Assembly: GCA_032622095.1 (NCBI GenBank) | Contig: CP136067.1 | Coordinates: forward strand, 198,674,052 to 198,738,051 | Source: Siphonodentalium dalli | Lineage: Eukaryota > Mollusca > Scaphopoda > Gadilida > Siphonodentaliidae | Direction: 5' to 3' | DNA length: 64,000 nucleotides | Shown: positions 12,663 through 24,239 of the stretch, piece after piece | Layout: each line of letters starts with the position of its first letter | How positions within the stretch are numbered: position 1 is the first letter of the stretch | The notes under the pieces: generated by a model | Database searches by the model: none | What the model saw: only the letters and a program-made list of their open reading frames with translations | What the model was told of the DNA's origin: nothing | Made by a program: the position numbers and the translations under genes

Positions 12663-13529
12663 TCAATTCAAAATAAGATTGATATCTGGGTCAGCTTCCT
12701 CAGGTAGCTTAATATCGTCCGAGGAGCGCCTATGAAATTCCACTAACTGGGTCGATGGGTCGTTCACCTCTTTCTCAAATTTCTTTCTCTTTAACTCGAC
12801 CCTTTTACAGTAGGAGCATCCCCCACAAGGCAGTGATTCAATACCAATCTCATTTTTACAATATCTGTCCCATGGGATCCTACTCAGAGCATCAGCATTG
12901 GAATGTTTTTCACCTTTCCGAAATACTATTTGCATGCTGATGTGATTTAATTCAAGTAGCCATCTTGACAATTGGCCTTGGGGGGCGCTCCTTGAAATTC
13001 ATCAACCACGTAAGACTGCTGTGGTCTGTTCGGAGCGTAAAAGGTTTGCCTAATAAATAATGCTTGTATTACCGAGTAAAACAGACAACAGTCAAACGTT
13101 CCTTACGAGTGGGGCAATAATTCCGCTGTTCCTTCGATAAAGCTTGATTCTCTTAGCAAATAACTTGTTCTTGCCCCCCATTTTGTATCTGGATTAATTC
13201 AGCCCCATACACGTTTGTGAACATCTGTATCCAGCATATATGGATCGATTATGTTTGGAAGTGCTAATACCGGTGCTTTCGTTAAATGTTTTCGAAGGCA
13301 GATTCAGCAGCAACACCCCATGAAAACGTTTTTTTTTCCTTATAGAATCATATAAAGGTTTGGCTAGTTCTGCAAAAAAATTGACAAAGTTGCGGTGATA
13401 GTTAACCAAACCCATAAACCTCTCCACCTTATCTGCTGCTTGTGGACATGGACAATACTCGACTACTTGAGATGCACTATCCCCCATTTCTAGCCCATTT
13501 GCACTTTTAACCCTCCCCAGGAATTGCAC
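12663..13529 (-). pseudogene. Gypsy RT C-terminus and RNase H remnant
   Basis: MQFLGRVKSANGLEMGDSAS and KVERFMGLVNYHRNFVNFFA mark the RT thumb/connection. ALSKEQRNYCPTRKERLTVV and YKHYLLGKPFTLRTDHSSLT mark RNase H, ending at HSNADALSRIPWD. The reading frame is lost around 13.0-13.2 kb. Confidence 0.88.
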
Positions 13530-13920
13530 GTTGAAACATGAGATATTTACGGGTTTTTAATTTTAAGCCATATTCCCGAAACCTCAATAAAACTTCTTTT
13601 AAATTGTATGATGAGAATCAACCACCTGGCCCATAGCCAAACATTCCTCAACAAAGGCCAAAGTGGTTTTCCAGAGGAGTCAGTACAACACTAGATTCGT
13701 TGCCCGACAGTACCTATCTACAGCGCCCATTAGCCTAAAACTTCGACGTTCAAATTCAAAAATCCCGTATTTAGTAATAAACGCAGTATTATGTTGGTCT
13801 ACCTTCTTGATATGGAGCTGGTAATATTCTTGGTTGCAATCTAATTTTGAAGAGCATTCATTATCAGCTAGTGTTGCTAGCCAATCATCAACTAGCGGTA
13901 AGGGAAATTGGTCTGTTTTT

Positions 13921-14178
13921 TTATACCGCCTTCCGCTTCCGATAATCCAAGCACCATGGTACAGTAGAGTCGGGTTTACGAATAAGAACTGGGACTGCGC
14001 ACCACTCAGATATAGAGGGTTTAATTATTCCAGCACTCAAACGTTGTTTCAATTGACTCCCCATCCCCGCGAATGCTTCTGGGGTTATGCGCATTCTCAA
14101 TTTAACGGGTGGCGCATCCCCAGTACAAATAGTGTGCTCTGTCAGTAAAATGCCCAAGGTCATATTCATGGGCAGCAA
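13921..14178 (-). pseudogene. Gypsy RT N-terminus remnant
   Basis: The sequence codes for the start of the RT domain: LLTEHTICTGDAPPVKLRMR, then AGIIKPSISEWCAVPVLIRK and a degraded WCLDYR motif (normally W-C-I/V-D-Y-R). It lies just downstream, in the minus direction, of the foldback insertion. Confidence 0.88.
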
Positions 14179-14378
14179 AAATGTCTTGGAATTATATTAA
14201 TAGGTCCTTTAACTTCAATTGTTTTGAAAAACCCAAGTGTATAATTGACCTTAAAAAATGTTGAAATAAATGAGGGGGAAATGTTAAGGTTTTGTCATTT
14301 CCACCGCGGTTTCATTAACTTGTGGTTGGTTATCGTGAAACATTGCCGATGAAACTGAACTTATATCAGAAACCTAGT

Positions 14379-15478
14379 AAATTTTATGGAATCCTATTAT
14401 GGCCACTTCCTTCGCCGAAAGCGACAAAAAGTGCGCCGAAAGCGACAAAAAGTGCGCCATTACGGCGCACTTTTTGTCGCTTTCGGCGCGCGCCGAAACA
14501 TAACATAATGGCGTACTTGTTGTCGCTTCCGGCGCGCGCCATTAGGGAGTGGACCTAATAGTATGCCTAATGGCGCTTTCGGCGCGCGCCGAAAACGACA
14601 AAAAGTGCGCCATTAGTAACGCGCCGAAACCGACAAAATGTGCGCCTTTACGGCGCACATTTTGTCGCTTTCGGCGCGCCGAAACATGCGCTAATATCGC
14701 ACATTTTGTCGCTTTCGGCGCGCGCGCCGAAAGCGCCGAAAGCGACAAAAAGTGCGCCGAAAGCGACAAATAGTGCGCCGAAAGCGACAAAAAGTGCGCC
14801 ATTACGGCGCACTTTTTGTCGCTTTTGGCGCGCGCCGAAACATAACATAATGGCGTACTTTTTGTCGCTTCCGGCGCGCGCCATTAGGGAGTGGACCTAA
14901 TAGTATGCCTAATGGCGCTTTCGGCGCGCGCCGAAAACGACAAAAAGTGCGCCATTAGTAACGCGCCGAAACCGACAAAATGTGCGCCTTTACGGCGCAC
15001 ATTTTGTCGCTTTCGGCGCGCCGAAACATGCGCTAATATCGCACATTTTGTCGCTTTTGGCGCGCGCCGAAACATAACATAATGGCGTACTTTTTGTCGC
15101 TTCCGGCGCGCGCCATTAGGGAGTGGACCTAATAGTATGCCTAATGGCGCTTTCGGCGCGCGCCGAAAACGACAAAAAGTGCGCCATTAGTAACGCGCCG
15201 AAACCGACAAAATGTGCGCCTTTACGGCGCACATTTTGTCGCTTTCGGCGCGCCGAAACATGCGCTAATATCGCACATTTTGTCGCTTTCGGCGCGCGCG
15301 CCGAAAGCGCCGAAAGCGACAAAAAGTGCGCCGAAAGCGACAAATAGTGCGCCGTAACGGCGCATATTTTGTCGCTTTCAGCGCTTTCGGCGCGTTACTA
15401 ATGGCGCACTTTTTGTCGCTTTCGGCGCGCGCCGAAAGCGCCATTAGGAAGTGGCCCTAATAGGATTCCATAAAATTT
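14379..15478. mobile_element. GC-rich foldback element nested in gypsy pol
   Basis: The termini are inverted copies: AAATTTTATGGAATCCTATT at the left and its reverse complement at the right end (15457-15478), followed on both sides by GGCCACTTCC. The interior is packed with alternating orientations of GCGCCGAAAGCGACAAAAAG, giving many GGCGCGCGCC palindromes. A block starting ATTAGGGAGTGGACC is repeated at 14541, 14883 and 15115 (spacings 342 and 232 bp). Open frames of 63-86 codons on both strands are repeat artefacts. It separates the pre-RT and RT parts of the gypsy relic. Confidence 0.85.
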
Positions 15479-15701
15479 CCCCATCTTTCCTTAGTGTTAC
15501 CAAAGACCCAATAGGGTTCAAAATGCAACAAGGTCCCCCATCTTGTAACGAACATCCCACAATTATCTTAACTCCAATAACCGTTTCTACTATAAAATCC
15601 TGAGCCATATAATTGACTCCACAATCAACCAGCATACTGGTATGAGGGGGAATCACGTATTTTTTGTAAAACATAACTGGTTTCATCTTGATCCCTTCCA
15701 A
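15444..15701 (-). pseudogene. Gypsy pre-RT pol segment
   Basis: The reading VIPPHTSMLVDCG followed by CCILNPIGSLVTLRKDGE resembles the stretch between protease and RT in gypsy polyproteins. It runs into the foldback terminus at its C-terminal end, so the last residues are element-derived. Confidence 0.65.
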
Positions 15702-15986
15702 TGCTTCCCTGGTAGTTTCTGCATTCTTTAAAACAGCATAGGGTTTTTTTTATCACTTATCACATGACTAGCGAAAGAGATGGGAACCTACCTCCATTTC
15801 TGTCATGCTAAGTTGACAAATATTTTTTGTAAAACATAACTGGTTTCATCTTGATCCCTTCCAATGCTTCCCTGGTAGTTTCTGCATTCTTTAAAACAGC
15901 ATAGGGTTTTTTTTATCACTTATCACATGACTAGCGAAAGAGATGGGAACCTATCTCCATTTCTGTCATGCTAAGTTGACCCCTGG
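15661..15986. repeat. 163-bp direct tandem duplication
   Basis: TTTTTGTAAAACATAACTGG through CATGCTAAGTTGAC occurs twice, starting at 15661 and 15824, with almost no differences. It sits within the gypsy relic and duplicates part of its coding strand. Confidence 0.9.
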
Positions 15987-16220
15987 ACGATAAGGTCGAG
16001 CGGTCAGAACTTTTACAGTTATACTCTTCATACAAAGTAGATCCCCAGACGGTAATGTCAAGAGATCAGAACTTGCAGTCATACTTTTTTCTCTTGGTCT
16101 TATCGTCTGAAGATCAACATGCGTAGTACCCCATGCTTGTTGTACCTTCAATATATCCGACACTACCATACTGGTGTTACTATGGGTTGAAATGTCCCCA
16201 CGTTGGGGTGATCCTTGCAT

Positions 16221-17222
16221 GTCTTTATGAAAAGTTATAGAATGTGGGCTACTTTCGAGAACTATCCCATTTCCAACCTTCCCTGACTGATGTGATTGGT
16301 CGGTTGCTGTAGGATTGAGAGGCTCTTCGAAATTTCCCGGAACTGCCCTATTTCCATCGAACTCCTGAACTACCCATTCGGTGCATTCGAGCGTTTCCTG
16401 GTCAAACTTTCGAGGGGCGTTTGTGCCAATCCCCGTAAAATACGGACGTCAAGAAGCGGCAGGAATTTAGCTACCGAGGTTGACGAAGGCAACTCTATCA
16501 AAATATCTTAGTAAATTCCCATATACATGTCTGTTATACAAAAGTATATTTGAACGCTTACACCCATTGCCTGACAATGAAAGTAGCTCCCTGTACGAAC
16601 AAACATTTATTTCCAAATGGCTCACAATACATGTGGTGTCAAGAAATACATAAACCAGTGTGCCATATGTATATAGGACGGCCCCCTGGGACCAAAATTA
16701 AGCTGGAGAAAAAATTCAGACAGTTCCAAAATGTTACAAATATTTTAGTGAACCAATTTACCCGTCTACCGGATCAAAAAAGATAAAAAAAAGCAATAAT
16801 ATGGATACAACCATGGCGGCAGACAAGCATGTGTAGTGCAAACACATATTAACTATGAAAAACACCCCGCAAATTACCGTAAATTATCTCTCGAACAGCC
16901 GAATCCCAGGAAAAACCACCACATGTATACAAAATGACCGTGACGTGACAAGTAATTTCGCCTCGCGGAAGAAAATGCGAAATATAAACACAACCACGTG
17001 GAGCTAACCTGCTGGTCGTACGTGTACCAGAAACCTTGAAAAAACACGGAAATTGGAAAATATATCAGTCGCAATAGACGTATTTCTCAACTATAACTTG
17101 TTTACATGAAAAAGTGAGAAGAAAATTGACCTAAAAAGTTACAGCCGAGTGGAATATCCAACTTTCAAAGTATCGTTGCCGAATGAAATTTCGTGGAGAC
17201 AAACAAACCACAACGAACCCAT
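16221..17222. other. Unassigned, possible gypsy leader/gag region
   Basis: This lies between the gypsy pol relic and the candidate primer-binding site on the same strand. No CCHC knuckle or other gag motif was seen, and the short frames on both strands are unconvincing. Confidence 0.3.
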
Positions 17223-17455
17223 ATCCTCGTCGCCAATGTCTCATATTTGGGGTTACTGGAAAAGATTGACTACCTTGTATCTCAACTAGAAACCATAAAT
17301 GCTCCAAGTACCCCCGGACTCTGCTGTAACACTTCCCTGTGTCCTGTCCATGGCGGTCCAATGTCAAGAGAGCGAGACAGTTCCTTAGCTCCGCCCTCCT
17401 TCAAGTTCCCAATATCGTTCATCCAATCACATGCTAGCTAGCTACCTGACGTCAT
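17223..17455 (-). promoter_or_regulatory. Candidate gypsy LTR end and primer-binding site
   Basis: On the minus strand, TGAGACA (an LTR-like CA end) is followed directly by TTGGCGACGAGGAT (17236-17223), which resembles the start of the leader in many gypsy elements. Upstream of it are a TGACGTCA (CRE-like) site at about 17451, an ATTGGAT (CCAAT-like) box and a GGGCGGAGC GC-box, so this may be an LTR promoter. No second LTR copy was found, so the call is tentative. Confidence 0.35.
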
Positions 17456-17594
17456 ATGTTATAGGTCGTGGTTCGGGGGTCAGAGTTGATACAATTCTAT
17501 TGATATTCCAGATATCCAACGTCCTCACACTTTAAAATGTCAGTTGGTGGTGTTACACGTCACTGATTTATCGAGGCCGAAATGTAGCTATATA

Positions 17595-17785
17595 CTCCCC
17601 CAGCGGCCGATTTTCGTTGCCCAACTTTTCGCTTTAGAGGCCAAACTTTGAAATTGTTACTCCCCCAGCGGACGATTTTCGTTTACCGCTTTTCGCATTA
17701 GAGGCCGGCATTTGGAATTTTTACTCCCCCAGCGGCCGAATTGAATTTTCCGCGAAACAATTAGACAGCCAAATTTCGTTCAGAT
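17595..17785. repeat. 65-bp tandem repeat, three copies
   Basis: CTCCCCCAGCGG recurs at 17595, 17660 and 17724. Each is followed by CGATTTTCGTT-like and TTTTCGC.TTAGAGGCC sequence. Copies are diverged. Confidence 0.85.
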
Positions 17786-18844
17786 ACGATAAACCTTGGA
17801 TATTGTCTAACAGGTTTTTTGACAATACAGACCCAAAGTTGTGTTGTTCTTTTGGTGGATCTTAATAGCTAAGACACTGCGCGTGTGTTGTCTTGCCAAG
17901 AAATCAACGAACCAGCATTTGAGTATTGAACAACAGACAATTACAAAGTAGGAGCGAGTTGTACAGACACTCGAATTATCAGGTTGTCTGTCGACTGTCT
18001 TAATCACAACACGAAATTGTTGCAATTGAAATTCGTCTGCATGAAGAAATGGGGGGGGGGGGGGTCGAACAAAATAAAACTAATTTCGATGAAAATGCTG
18101 TATATAGAACTAATTTCGTCAATGTCATTTCGTTTTCTCACGCATAAATTAATACAAAATATATTTGTGCAGAATGTTCTGCTATTTAGGCTGAACAATT
18201 AATAAGTGAGCACACCCCTCCATGAAACTTACATGTATGCTGCGGCGGGAGCAAAGGAAAGCAACATTGAGGAAACGAGTTTTATATTCTCACGGACGCG
18301 GTGACACGCACCCCCAAACTTTGGTAAAATATTCAACATTTGGTTGGAAGTTTCAAGCCTAACACACCACCAGTTGAAGATAACGCATCGAAAATAGGTT
18401 GCAAACGATTTCTCAACAACTATTTATAGTGTGAAATTGGTCGTGACGAAATTTGAATCAGTTGGAAATTCCTAATCGTATGGTTGTGCTCGGTTCGCAA
18501 TTTGAAATTTCCAACAGGCGGATAGGGTGTGCTAATAGAATCTCTCAGGTTAAGGAATTTAATATTCTGGTTCAAAGGAGGTGCAGTTATAAAATCCAAG
18601 TATTACACCCCAACGGATACATTCTAGATACGTCCATGTAAATACGTTTTAAATATAACTTTGCTCACCGCAATTCTGATACAGATGGGTCAGCCCCCTT
18701 ATCGTCATATATTCCTTCCAGCCACTATCGCATAATTGGGCGTTTTACTGTTGACCGTCCAGGAGTTTGCTTTCGACAGAATGATTTGTTCACTGGCGAT
18801 TTCATTATTAATCCCGTGCAAAAATTTAATTAATCGTCGCGTTA
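17786..18844. other. Unassigned, includes a 14-G run
   Basis: A run of 14 G lies at 18051-18064. Other short frames in this stretch have no recognisable motif. Confidence 0.4.
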
Positions 18845-18849
18845 TCACT

Positions 18850-18852
<3 letters not shown>

Positions 18853-18887
<35 letters not shown>
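18853..18887. repeat. (TA)n microsatellite
   Basis: A nearly pure TA tract lies immediately before an ACTAGC-type repeat start. Confidence 0.95.
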
Positions 18888-18889
<2 letters not shown>

Positions 18890-19350
18890 TAGCCGATGAG
18901 CCCGACGTTGTCCGGGCTATTCAAATACCAAATTTCAAGTCGATAGCTCCACCCGTTTCCGAGATATAGTCTGCGCATGCGCGAAGCTGGCGTCGCACGG
19001 GATCGGCGACCTGATAAAATTCGTATCCGGGGCAAGATACATTCACATAGCAAATTTCAAGTCGATAGCTCCACCCGTTTCCGAGATCTCGTCTGCGCAT
19101 GCGCGAAGCTGGCGTCTCACGGGCTCGGCGACCCGATAAAATTCGTATCCGGGGCAAGGTACATTCACATAGCAAATTTCAAGTCGATAGCTCCGGGCTC
19201 GCCAATACGACAACGTCGACCGCCTGGTCAAACTACACGCACGTACCAAGTTTCGTCCCGATCGGTCGAGAATCGTAGATTTGTATTAATGACAGACAAA
19301 CATACAGACAAACAAACAAACAGACAGAGGTCTTCAAAATATATATGAGA
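18888..19350. repeat. ACTAGC-type interspersed repeat with 122-bp units (copy 1)
   Basis: It opens with ACTAGCCGATGAGCCCGACG and a small hairpin (AGCCCG/CGGGCT). A 122-bp unit (GCGCATGCGCGAAGC... CACCCGTTTCCGAGATC) follows, with starts at 18977 and 19099. Then come a 3' block (ACCAAGTTTCGTCCCGATCG) and a CAGA/CAAA-rich tail ending in TATATATGAG. Since 122 is not a multiple of 3, the many open frames on both strands do not indicate a protein. Confidence 0.85.
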
Positions 19351-19840
19351 CTAGCCGATGAGCCCGACGTTGTCCGGGCTAATCAAAAACCAAATTTCAA
19401 GTCGATAGCTCCACCCGTTTCCGAGATCTGGTCTGGGCATGCGCGAAGCTTGTGTCGCACGGGCTCGGCGACCCGATAAAATTCGTATCCGGTGCAAGAT
19501 ACATTCACATACCAAATTTCAAGTCGATAGCTCCACCCGTTTCCGAGATCTCGTCTGCGCATGCGCGAAGCTGGCGTCTCACGGGCTCGGCGACCCGATA
19601 AAATTCGTATCCGGGGCAAGGTACATTCACATAGCAAATTTCAAGTCGATAGCTCCACCCGTTTCCGAGATCTCGTCTGCGCATGCGCTGCACGGGCGTC
19701 GCACGGGCTCGCCAATACGACAACGACCACCGCCTGGTCAAACTACACACACGTACCAAGTTTCGTCCCGATCGGTCGAGAATCGTAGATTTGTATTAAT
19801 GACAGACAGACAGACAGAGGTCTTCAAAATATATATGAGA
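19351..19840. repeat. ACTAGC-type repeat with 122-bp units (copy 2)
   Basis: It begins exactly where copy 1 ends, with the same ACTAGCCGATGAGCCCGACG start. Units lie at 19439, 19561 and 19683 (spacing 122). The last carries GCTGCACGGG instead of CGAAGCTGG. The tail is GACAGACAGACAGAG. Confidence 0.88.
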
Positions 19841-21169
19841 CTAGCAGGTTAGCCCGCCACTGGCGGCATTCGTCCCATGGCTTTGTTCGAAAAAGCAATT
19901 GCAACAGGTTCCGAGACACTTGTGCTGCATTTGCAGCAAATTTCGGCAATAGTCAGAAACATGACAATTTATTTTTTGTTTTTCAATGAGTTAATTATTT
20001 AGTTTTTCAATGAGTTAATTGTGCTTTTTTAATTTTTTAATTGAATTTTGTTTTTTTTAATTTTACCCGATTTGTTTTGGTTTTTCAAGGAGTTAATTAT
20101 GCCTGTTTAATTTTGTTTTTCAATTTTACCCGATTTTTGTTTGTGTTTCAATGAACCCGTCCATGACACTTCCCCTATTTAGCAAGTTTGAGCTCAATCG
20201 GTTCGAGTCTATAAAGGACACACACATATATATGACACTTCCCGTAGGTAGCAAGTTTTAGCTCAATCGGCATTCCCTGGAATTTCCCAGTCAATATTTA
20301 GCAAGTTTGAGCTCAATCGGTTCGAGTCTATAAAGGACACACTCATATATATATGACACTTCCCGTAGGTAGCAAGTTTGAGCTCAATCGGCATTCCCTG
20401 GAATTTCCCAGTCACCAACGCGGCGTAATTTTGGTACATATATAGAGACCAATTGTCCATCGGCTGTCATGTGTAGTAAAGATGTCTTATAAGCCGACAT
20501 TGCCGTGGGGATGCCCGTTCCTACGCGCGTTTTCGATTCTATGAGTAGATTGGCAGATTCCAGTAGCTTTATAACGGTATATCTGGGGAGAAATCTGATG
20601 CTATATTCGTGATTATCTGGGATGATTTCGGTATATACTGTAAAAACAAAGCGCGCCATCCGTGCTCGCAGGGAATAAATTTCGAGCGATAACGTTTGCG
20701 TAAATACGAAATTGTGAGTCTTGGTTTGTAACCGGGATTTCTGAGAAGCATTATGCCTATAACTACCCCCCCCCCCATAAGCCCTGACCTAAGTGTCATA
20801 CATACTATAACAATGATGTTGTAAGAGCTCCAATAAATCACCCCGCATAGGCAAGCACTCAATGTTCCCGTATAACTATGCAGATGCTAATAACGTTGAA
20901 TGGGAAACGGACGCTCTTTATAGAGATGCGTCAAAAACAAACGCTCATTAAATAATCACTTGATTAACCCACGCCGTGCCTTTGCGGTGATTTGAGATTG
21001 GAGAACGGGTGCTCTGAGCTTTTCTAAACCGCGACCACGGTCGTGTCGGTGTGTTTTGACACTTACATAGGAAGTTTGAGCTCAATATGTACACGCGTTT
21101 TGGATTCTATGAAGTACACACATATATACACACATATATATATACGAAGTCTCAAAATATATAGTACTA
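19841..21169. repeat. 1.3-kb interspersed repeat, second copy at 37.35-38.69 kb
   Basis: It begins ACTAGCAGGTTAGCCCGCCA with a short CCGCCACTGGCGG hairpin, continues with poly-T/AATTTT stretches, then duplicated TAGCAAGTTTGAGCTCAATC blocks, and ends with ACGAAGTCTCAAAATATATA. A near-identical copy lies at 37352-38693. Both are preceded by a 122-bp-unit array, so the duplicated block is about 1.8 kb. Confidence 0.88.
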
Positions 21170-21640
21170 GCAGGTTAGCCCGCCACTGGCGTGCTTGGTC
21201 AGAAACATGACATTTTAAAAATTATTAATGATTGATTCGTCAATTGAACTGAATGGTCAGAATACAGAACTGAAAACGTGAGGAGACACGATGAGCCCGA
21301 CGTTGTCCGGGCTATTAAAAAATCAATTTTCAAGTCGATAGCTCCACCCGTTTCCGAGATCTGGTCTGCGCATGCGCGAAGCTGGCGTCGCACGGCCTCG
21401 GCGACCCGATAAAATTCGTATCCGGGGCAAGATACATTCACATACCAAAGTTTAAGTCGATAGCTCCACCCGTTTCCGAGATCTCGTCTGCGCATGCGCT
21501 GCACGGGCGTCACACGGGCTTGCCAATACAAAAACCACGACCACCTGGTCAAACTATACACACACGTACGAAGTTTCGTCCCGATCGGTCGAGGTGTTGG
21601 TATCTGATGCAAAAGACGAACGGGAGTTCTGAGACTAACT
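21170..21640. repeat. ACTAGC-type repeat with 122-bp units (copy 3)
   Basis: It starts ACTAGCAGGTTAGCCCGCCA. Units lie at about 21370 and 21492, then the ACGAAGTTTCGTCCCGATCG block. The GATGAGCCCGACGTTGTCC hairpin is present at 21291. Confidence 0.8.
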
Positions 21641-22419
21641 ACCCCCACCCCTCAAGCCCTGTCCTAAGTGTCATACTTACTATAACAATGATGCTGAACA
21701 CTTTGAGGCAATTATATTGCAGAAATGTTGTAAGACAAAAGTATTTCTCACATTGCCGTAAAGAGAAAATTAGTAGCTTGAACTAATTATTTTCTCGCCA
21801 ACAATGTAGTTGTTGTTGTTGGCATTAGCGGCTTGGGAGTGACCCCCACCTTTATGAGATGATCAAAAGACAAGATAGCAAATTTCAAGTCGATAGCTCC
21901 ACCCGTTTCCGAGACAACGCATTCTTTGTTTTTCAATGAGTTAATTCATGTCCCCGTCTTAAACTTCAGAGCGGACAGTCAATTAATCCCGTCGTGAAAT
22001 CCCTCTGCATATTATTTCGAGCTCTTAGATCATTTCTGCCTTTTTAGTCGAGATAATTGCATTTCGTTCTCATCCGTATTTCGGACGCATGTGGTCAGTC
22101 GTTTAGCCACGATCATTGGAATCCACTTCCGTATTTCGGACGCATGTGGTGTGTCGTTTAGAAACGACCATATCAATAAAGAGCGTTAGTTACTAAAACC
22201 TCCGTATAAGGTATAGATAAAGAGTGTTATTGCCTTAACCCCCACCGTGCCTTTGCGGTGATTTGGGAGTGGATAAAGGGTGCTCAGGGCTTCTCGAAAA
22301 CCCGACTACGACGATACCCGTGGGTTTTTACATTTAGATGGGAAGTTTGAACTCAATCGGTACACGCGTTTTGGATTCTATGAAGTACACACACACGGAA
22401 GTCTCAAATTATATAGTAC
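21641..22419. other. Mixed repeat debris
   Basis: It contains pieces related to the 20.7-21.1 kb block (for example CCTTTGCGGTGATTTG at about 22250) and a short duplicated CCGTATTTCGGACGCATGTG (about 22075 and 22122). No gene was seen. Confidence 0.6.
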
Positions 22420-23075
22420 TAGCAGGTTAGCCCGCCACCGGCGGCTTGTCTGAAACATGACATTTGTTTATATATTTTTTTAATTTTTGGCTCCACGCGT
22501 TTCAATAAGAAAAATTTGTACCCGGTAGCTCCACCAGTTTCGAGATTTGGTCTGCGTATGCGCGAAGCTGGCGTCGCACGGGCTCGACGACCCGATAAAA
22601 TTTGTACCCGCGCAAGATACATTCACATGCCAAATTTCAAGTCGATAGCTCCACCCGTTTCCGAGATCTCGTCTGCGCATGCGCTGCACGGGCGTCGCAC
22701 GAGCTCGGCGACCCGATAAAATTTGTACCCGGCGCAAGATACATTCACATAGCAAATTTCAAGTCGATAGCTCCACCCGTTTCCGAGATCTCGTCTTCGC
22801 ATGCGCTGCACGGGCGTCGCACGGGCTCGGCGACCCGATAAAATTTGTACCCGGCGCAAGATACATTCACATAGAAAATTTCAAATCGATAGCTCCACCC
22901 GTTTCCGAGATCTCGTCTGCGCATGCGCTGCACGGGCGTCGCACGGACTCGCCAATACGACAACGACCACCGCCTGGTCAAACTACACACACGTACCAAG
23001 TTTCGTCCCGATCGGTCGAGAATCGTAGATTTGTATGAAGTACAACACACACACAAACATAAATATATATGAGAG
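22420..23075. repeat. ACTAGC-type repeat with 122-bp units (copy 4, longest)
   Basis: It starts ACTAGCAGGTTAGCCCGCCA. About four units follow, near 22558, 22679, 22801 and 22923. Then come the ACCAAGTTTCGTCCCGATCG block and a short CACA tail. Confidence 0.88.
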
Positions 23076-24239
23076 ATATGTAAATTAGATAGATTGTATC
23101 AAAATATATAGGAGATATATGTAAATGATCTACACACCATTACTGGTGTTTGTCAAAGTTTAGTGGGGTATATCAATACTCATTCACGATCATATCATTG
23201 AGGTCCGGAGGGTGTGGGCTATCTCTCGAATACACGGAGTTCTCAAAATATATAGAAGAGATAGATAGATAGACTAGCAGGATTACCGGCGTTGCCCAGG
23301 TTAAAGTGATGTGAAACCCTCTGCATATTGTGGCTATATTTTGGAAATAGAGGATACTCTTGTTCACAGCGTTACACATATTCTGATAAATGATATATCC
23401 AAATAACATCACAAAACATGATTCTTACATCCGGAATGTAAGTAGTAACTCACCTTGTCGGATCCCAGCGATTGCCATTTTGTTTATCGCGATTAATCCG
23501 TCCCACCAATAAAGAACTATTTATGTATTGACAACTGAGTATATACTTCAGACGTTATAACATGAACATCATAAACATATTATTGCGCAAAAATAAAAGA
23601 CGACAATTGGGTTCTACATAGAGATGTATCAATCAATCTAGTGGGTTTGACTAAGGTTTTTGAGGACACCTGGTTATCATATTTCCATGAAGAGTACATA
23701 TGTTTCAAAGAAATGTCCAGGTGCTCCTCTGTTCATGGTGCTATATACTGGCTAATTATTCTCAGTTTAAAAGAAATGTTGCTATGCAACAGAGCGATAT
23801 TTTGAGTTGTTTTTATGTTAGGCGATGAGTCTGTTCTAAAACATGAAAGATATCCTCTGTATATTAGCAGATATAACCTTGTCAGATGTCAGTATTGCAT
23901 GATCATGAAAAGTCGTGTGCCACTGACTCCTTTTTCTTTTATCTCAGAAGAAATTATATTTGACGGCACACGGTGACCACTATTGTTGAACAGGCCTTCT
24001 ATACATTTCCATATCTCTTGTAACTTTTTGTGGAAACTATATTGAATGGGGCGGACTCAATTGTGTTATAATATTAACATGAGCTATTCTAACATTTTAA
24101 CATGCACCTTTATCTTCCTCGTAAAAAGTTACCACTGTTAGAACGACTTGGTGCCATCTCGATTGTACCCCGTGAAGTTATATATAGAACACATACAGAG
24201 AGGCATTTATTTGTAAATATATCTAGGCACCAAATGTGA
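23076..24239. other. Repeat debris with a further ACTAGC start
   Basis: A diverged start ACTAGCAGGATTACCGGCGT lies at 23273, preceded by TAGATAGATAGA. A CTCGTAAAAAGTTACCAC block near 24120 belongs to the 142-bp family that follows. No coding region was recognised. Confidence 0.55.

Larger units (their letters stand above)
11520..16220 (-). mobile_element. Ty3/gypsy retrotransposon relic (pol)
   Basis: Gypsy pol domains run in the expected order on the minus strand: a pre-RT region (15701-15444), the RT start with PSISEWCAVPVLIRKPD (14178-13921), the RT end into RNase H (13529-13000), the RNase H end with GEKHSNADALSRIPWD (12971-12663), the integrase HHCC zinc domain (12546 on), the integrase core and its GPY/F-like end WKGPGIILEL near 11580. 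Parts are missing, notably the RT catalytic centre and the first Asp of the integrase core, and reading needs many frame changes. A foldback element splits it at 14379-15478. No matching LTR pair was identified. Confidence 0.9.

Noticed and set aside
14322-15347. Ala/Arg/Ser-rich ORFs (about 63-86 codons) on both strands
   Set aside because: They arise from the palindromic GCGCCGAAAGCGAC motif of the foldback element.
18888-18925. Hammerhead ribozyme in the ACTAGCCGATGAGCCCG start
   Set aside because: CCGATGAG resembles CTGATGAG, but the essential U is replaced and no GAAA follows the small stem.
18888-23056. Many overlapping ORFs of 65-137 codons on both strands across the 122-bp repeats
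   Set aside because: The unit length is not a multiple of three, frames are open on both strands, and no codon bias or domain is visible. Repeat artefacts.
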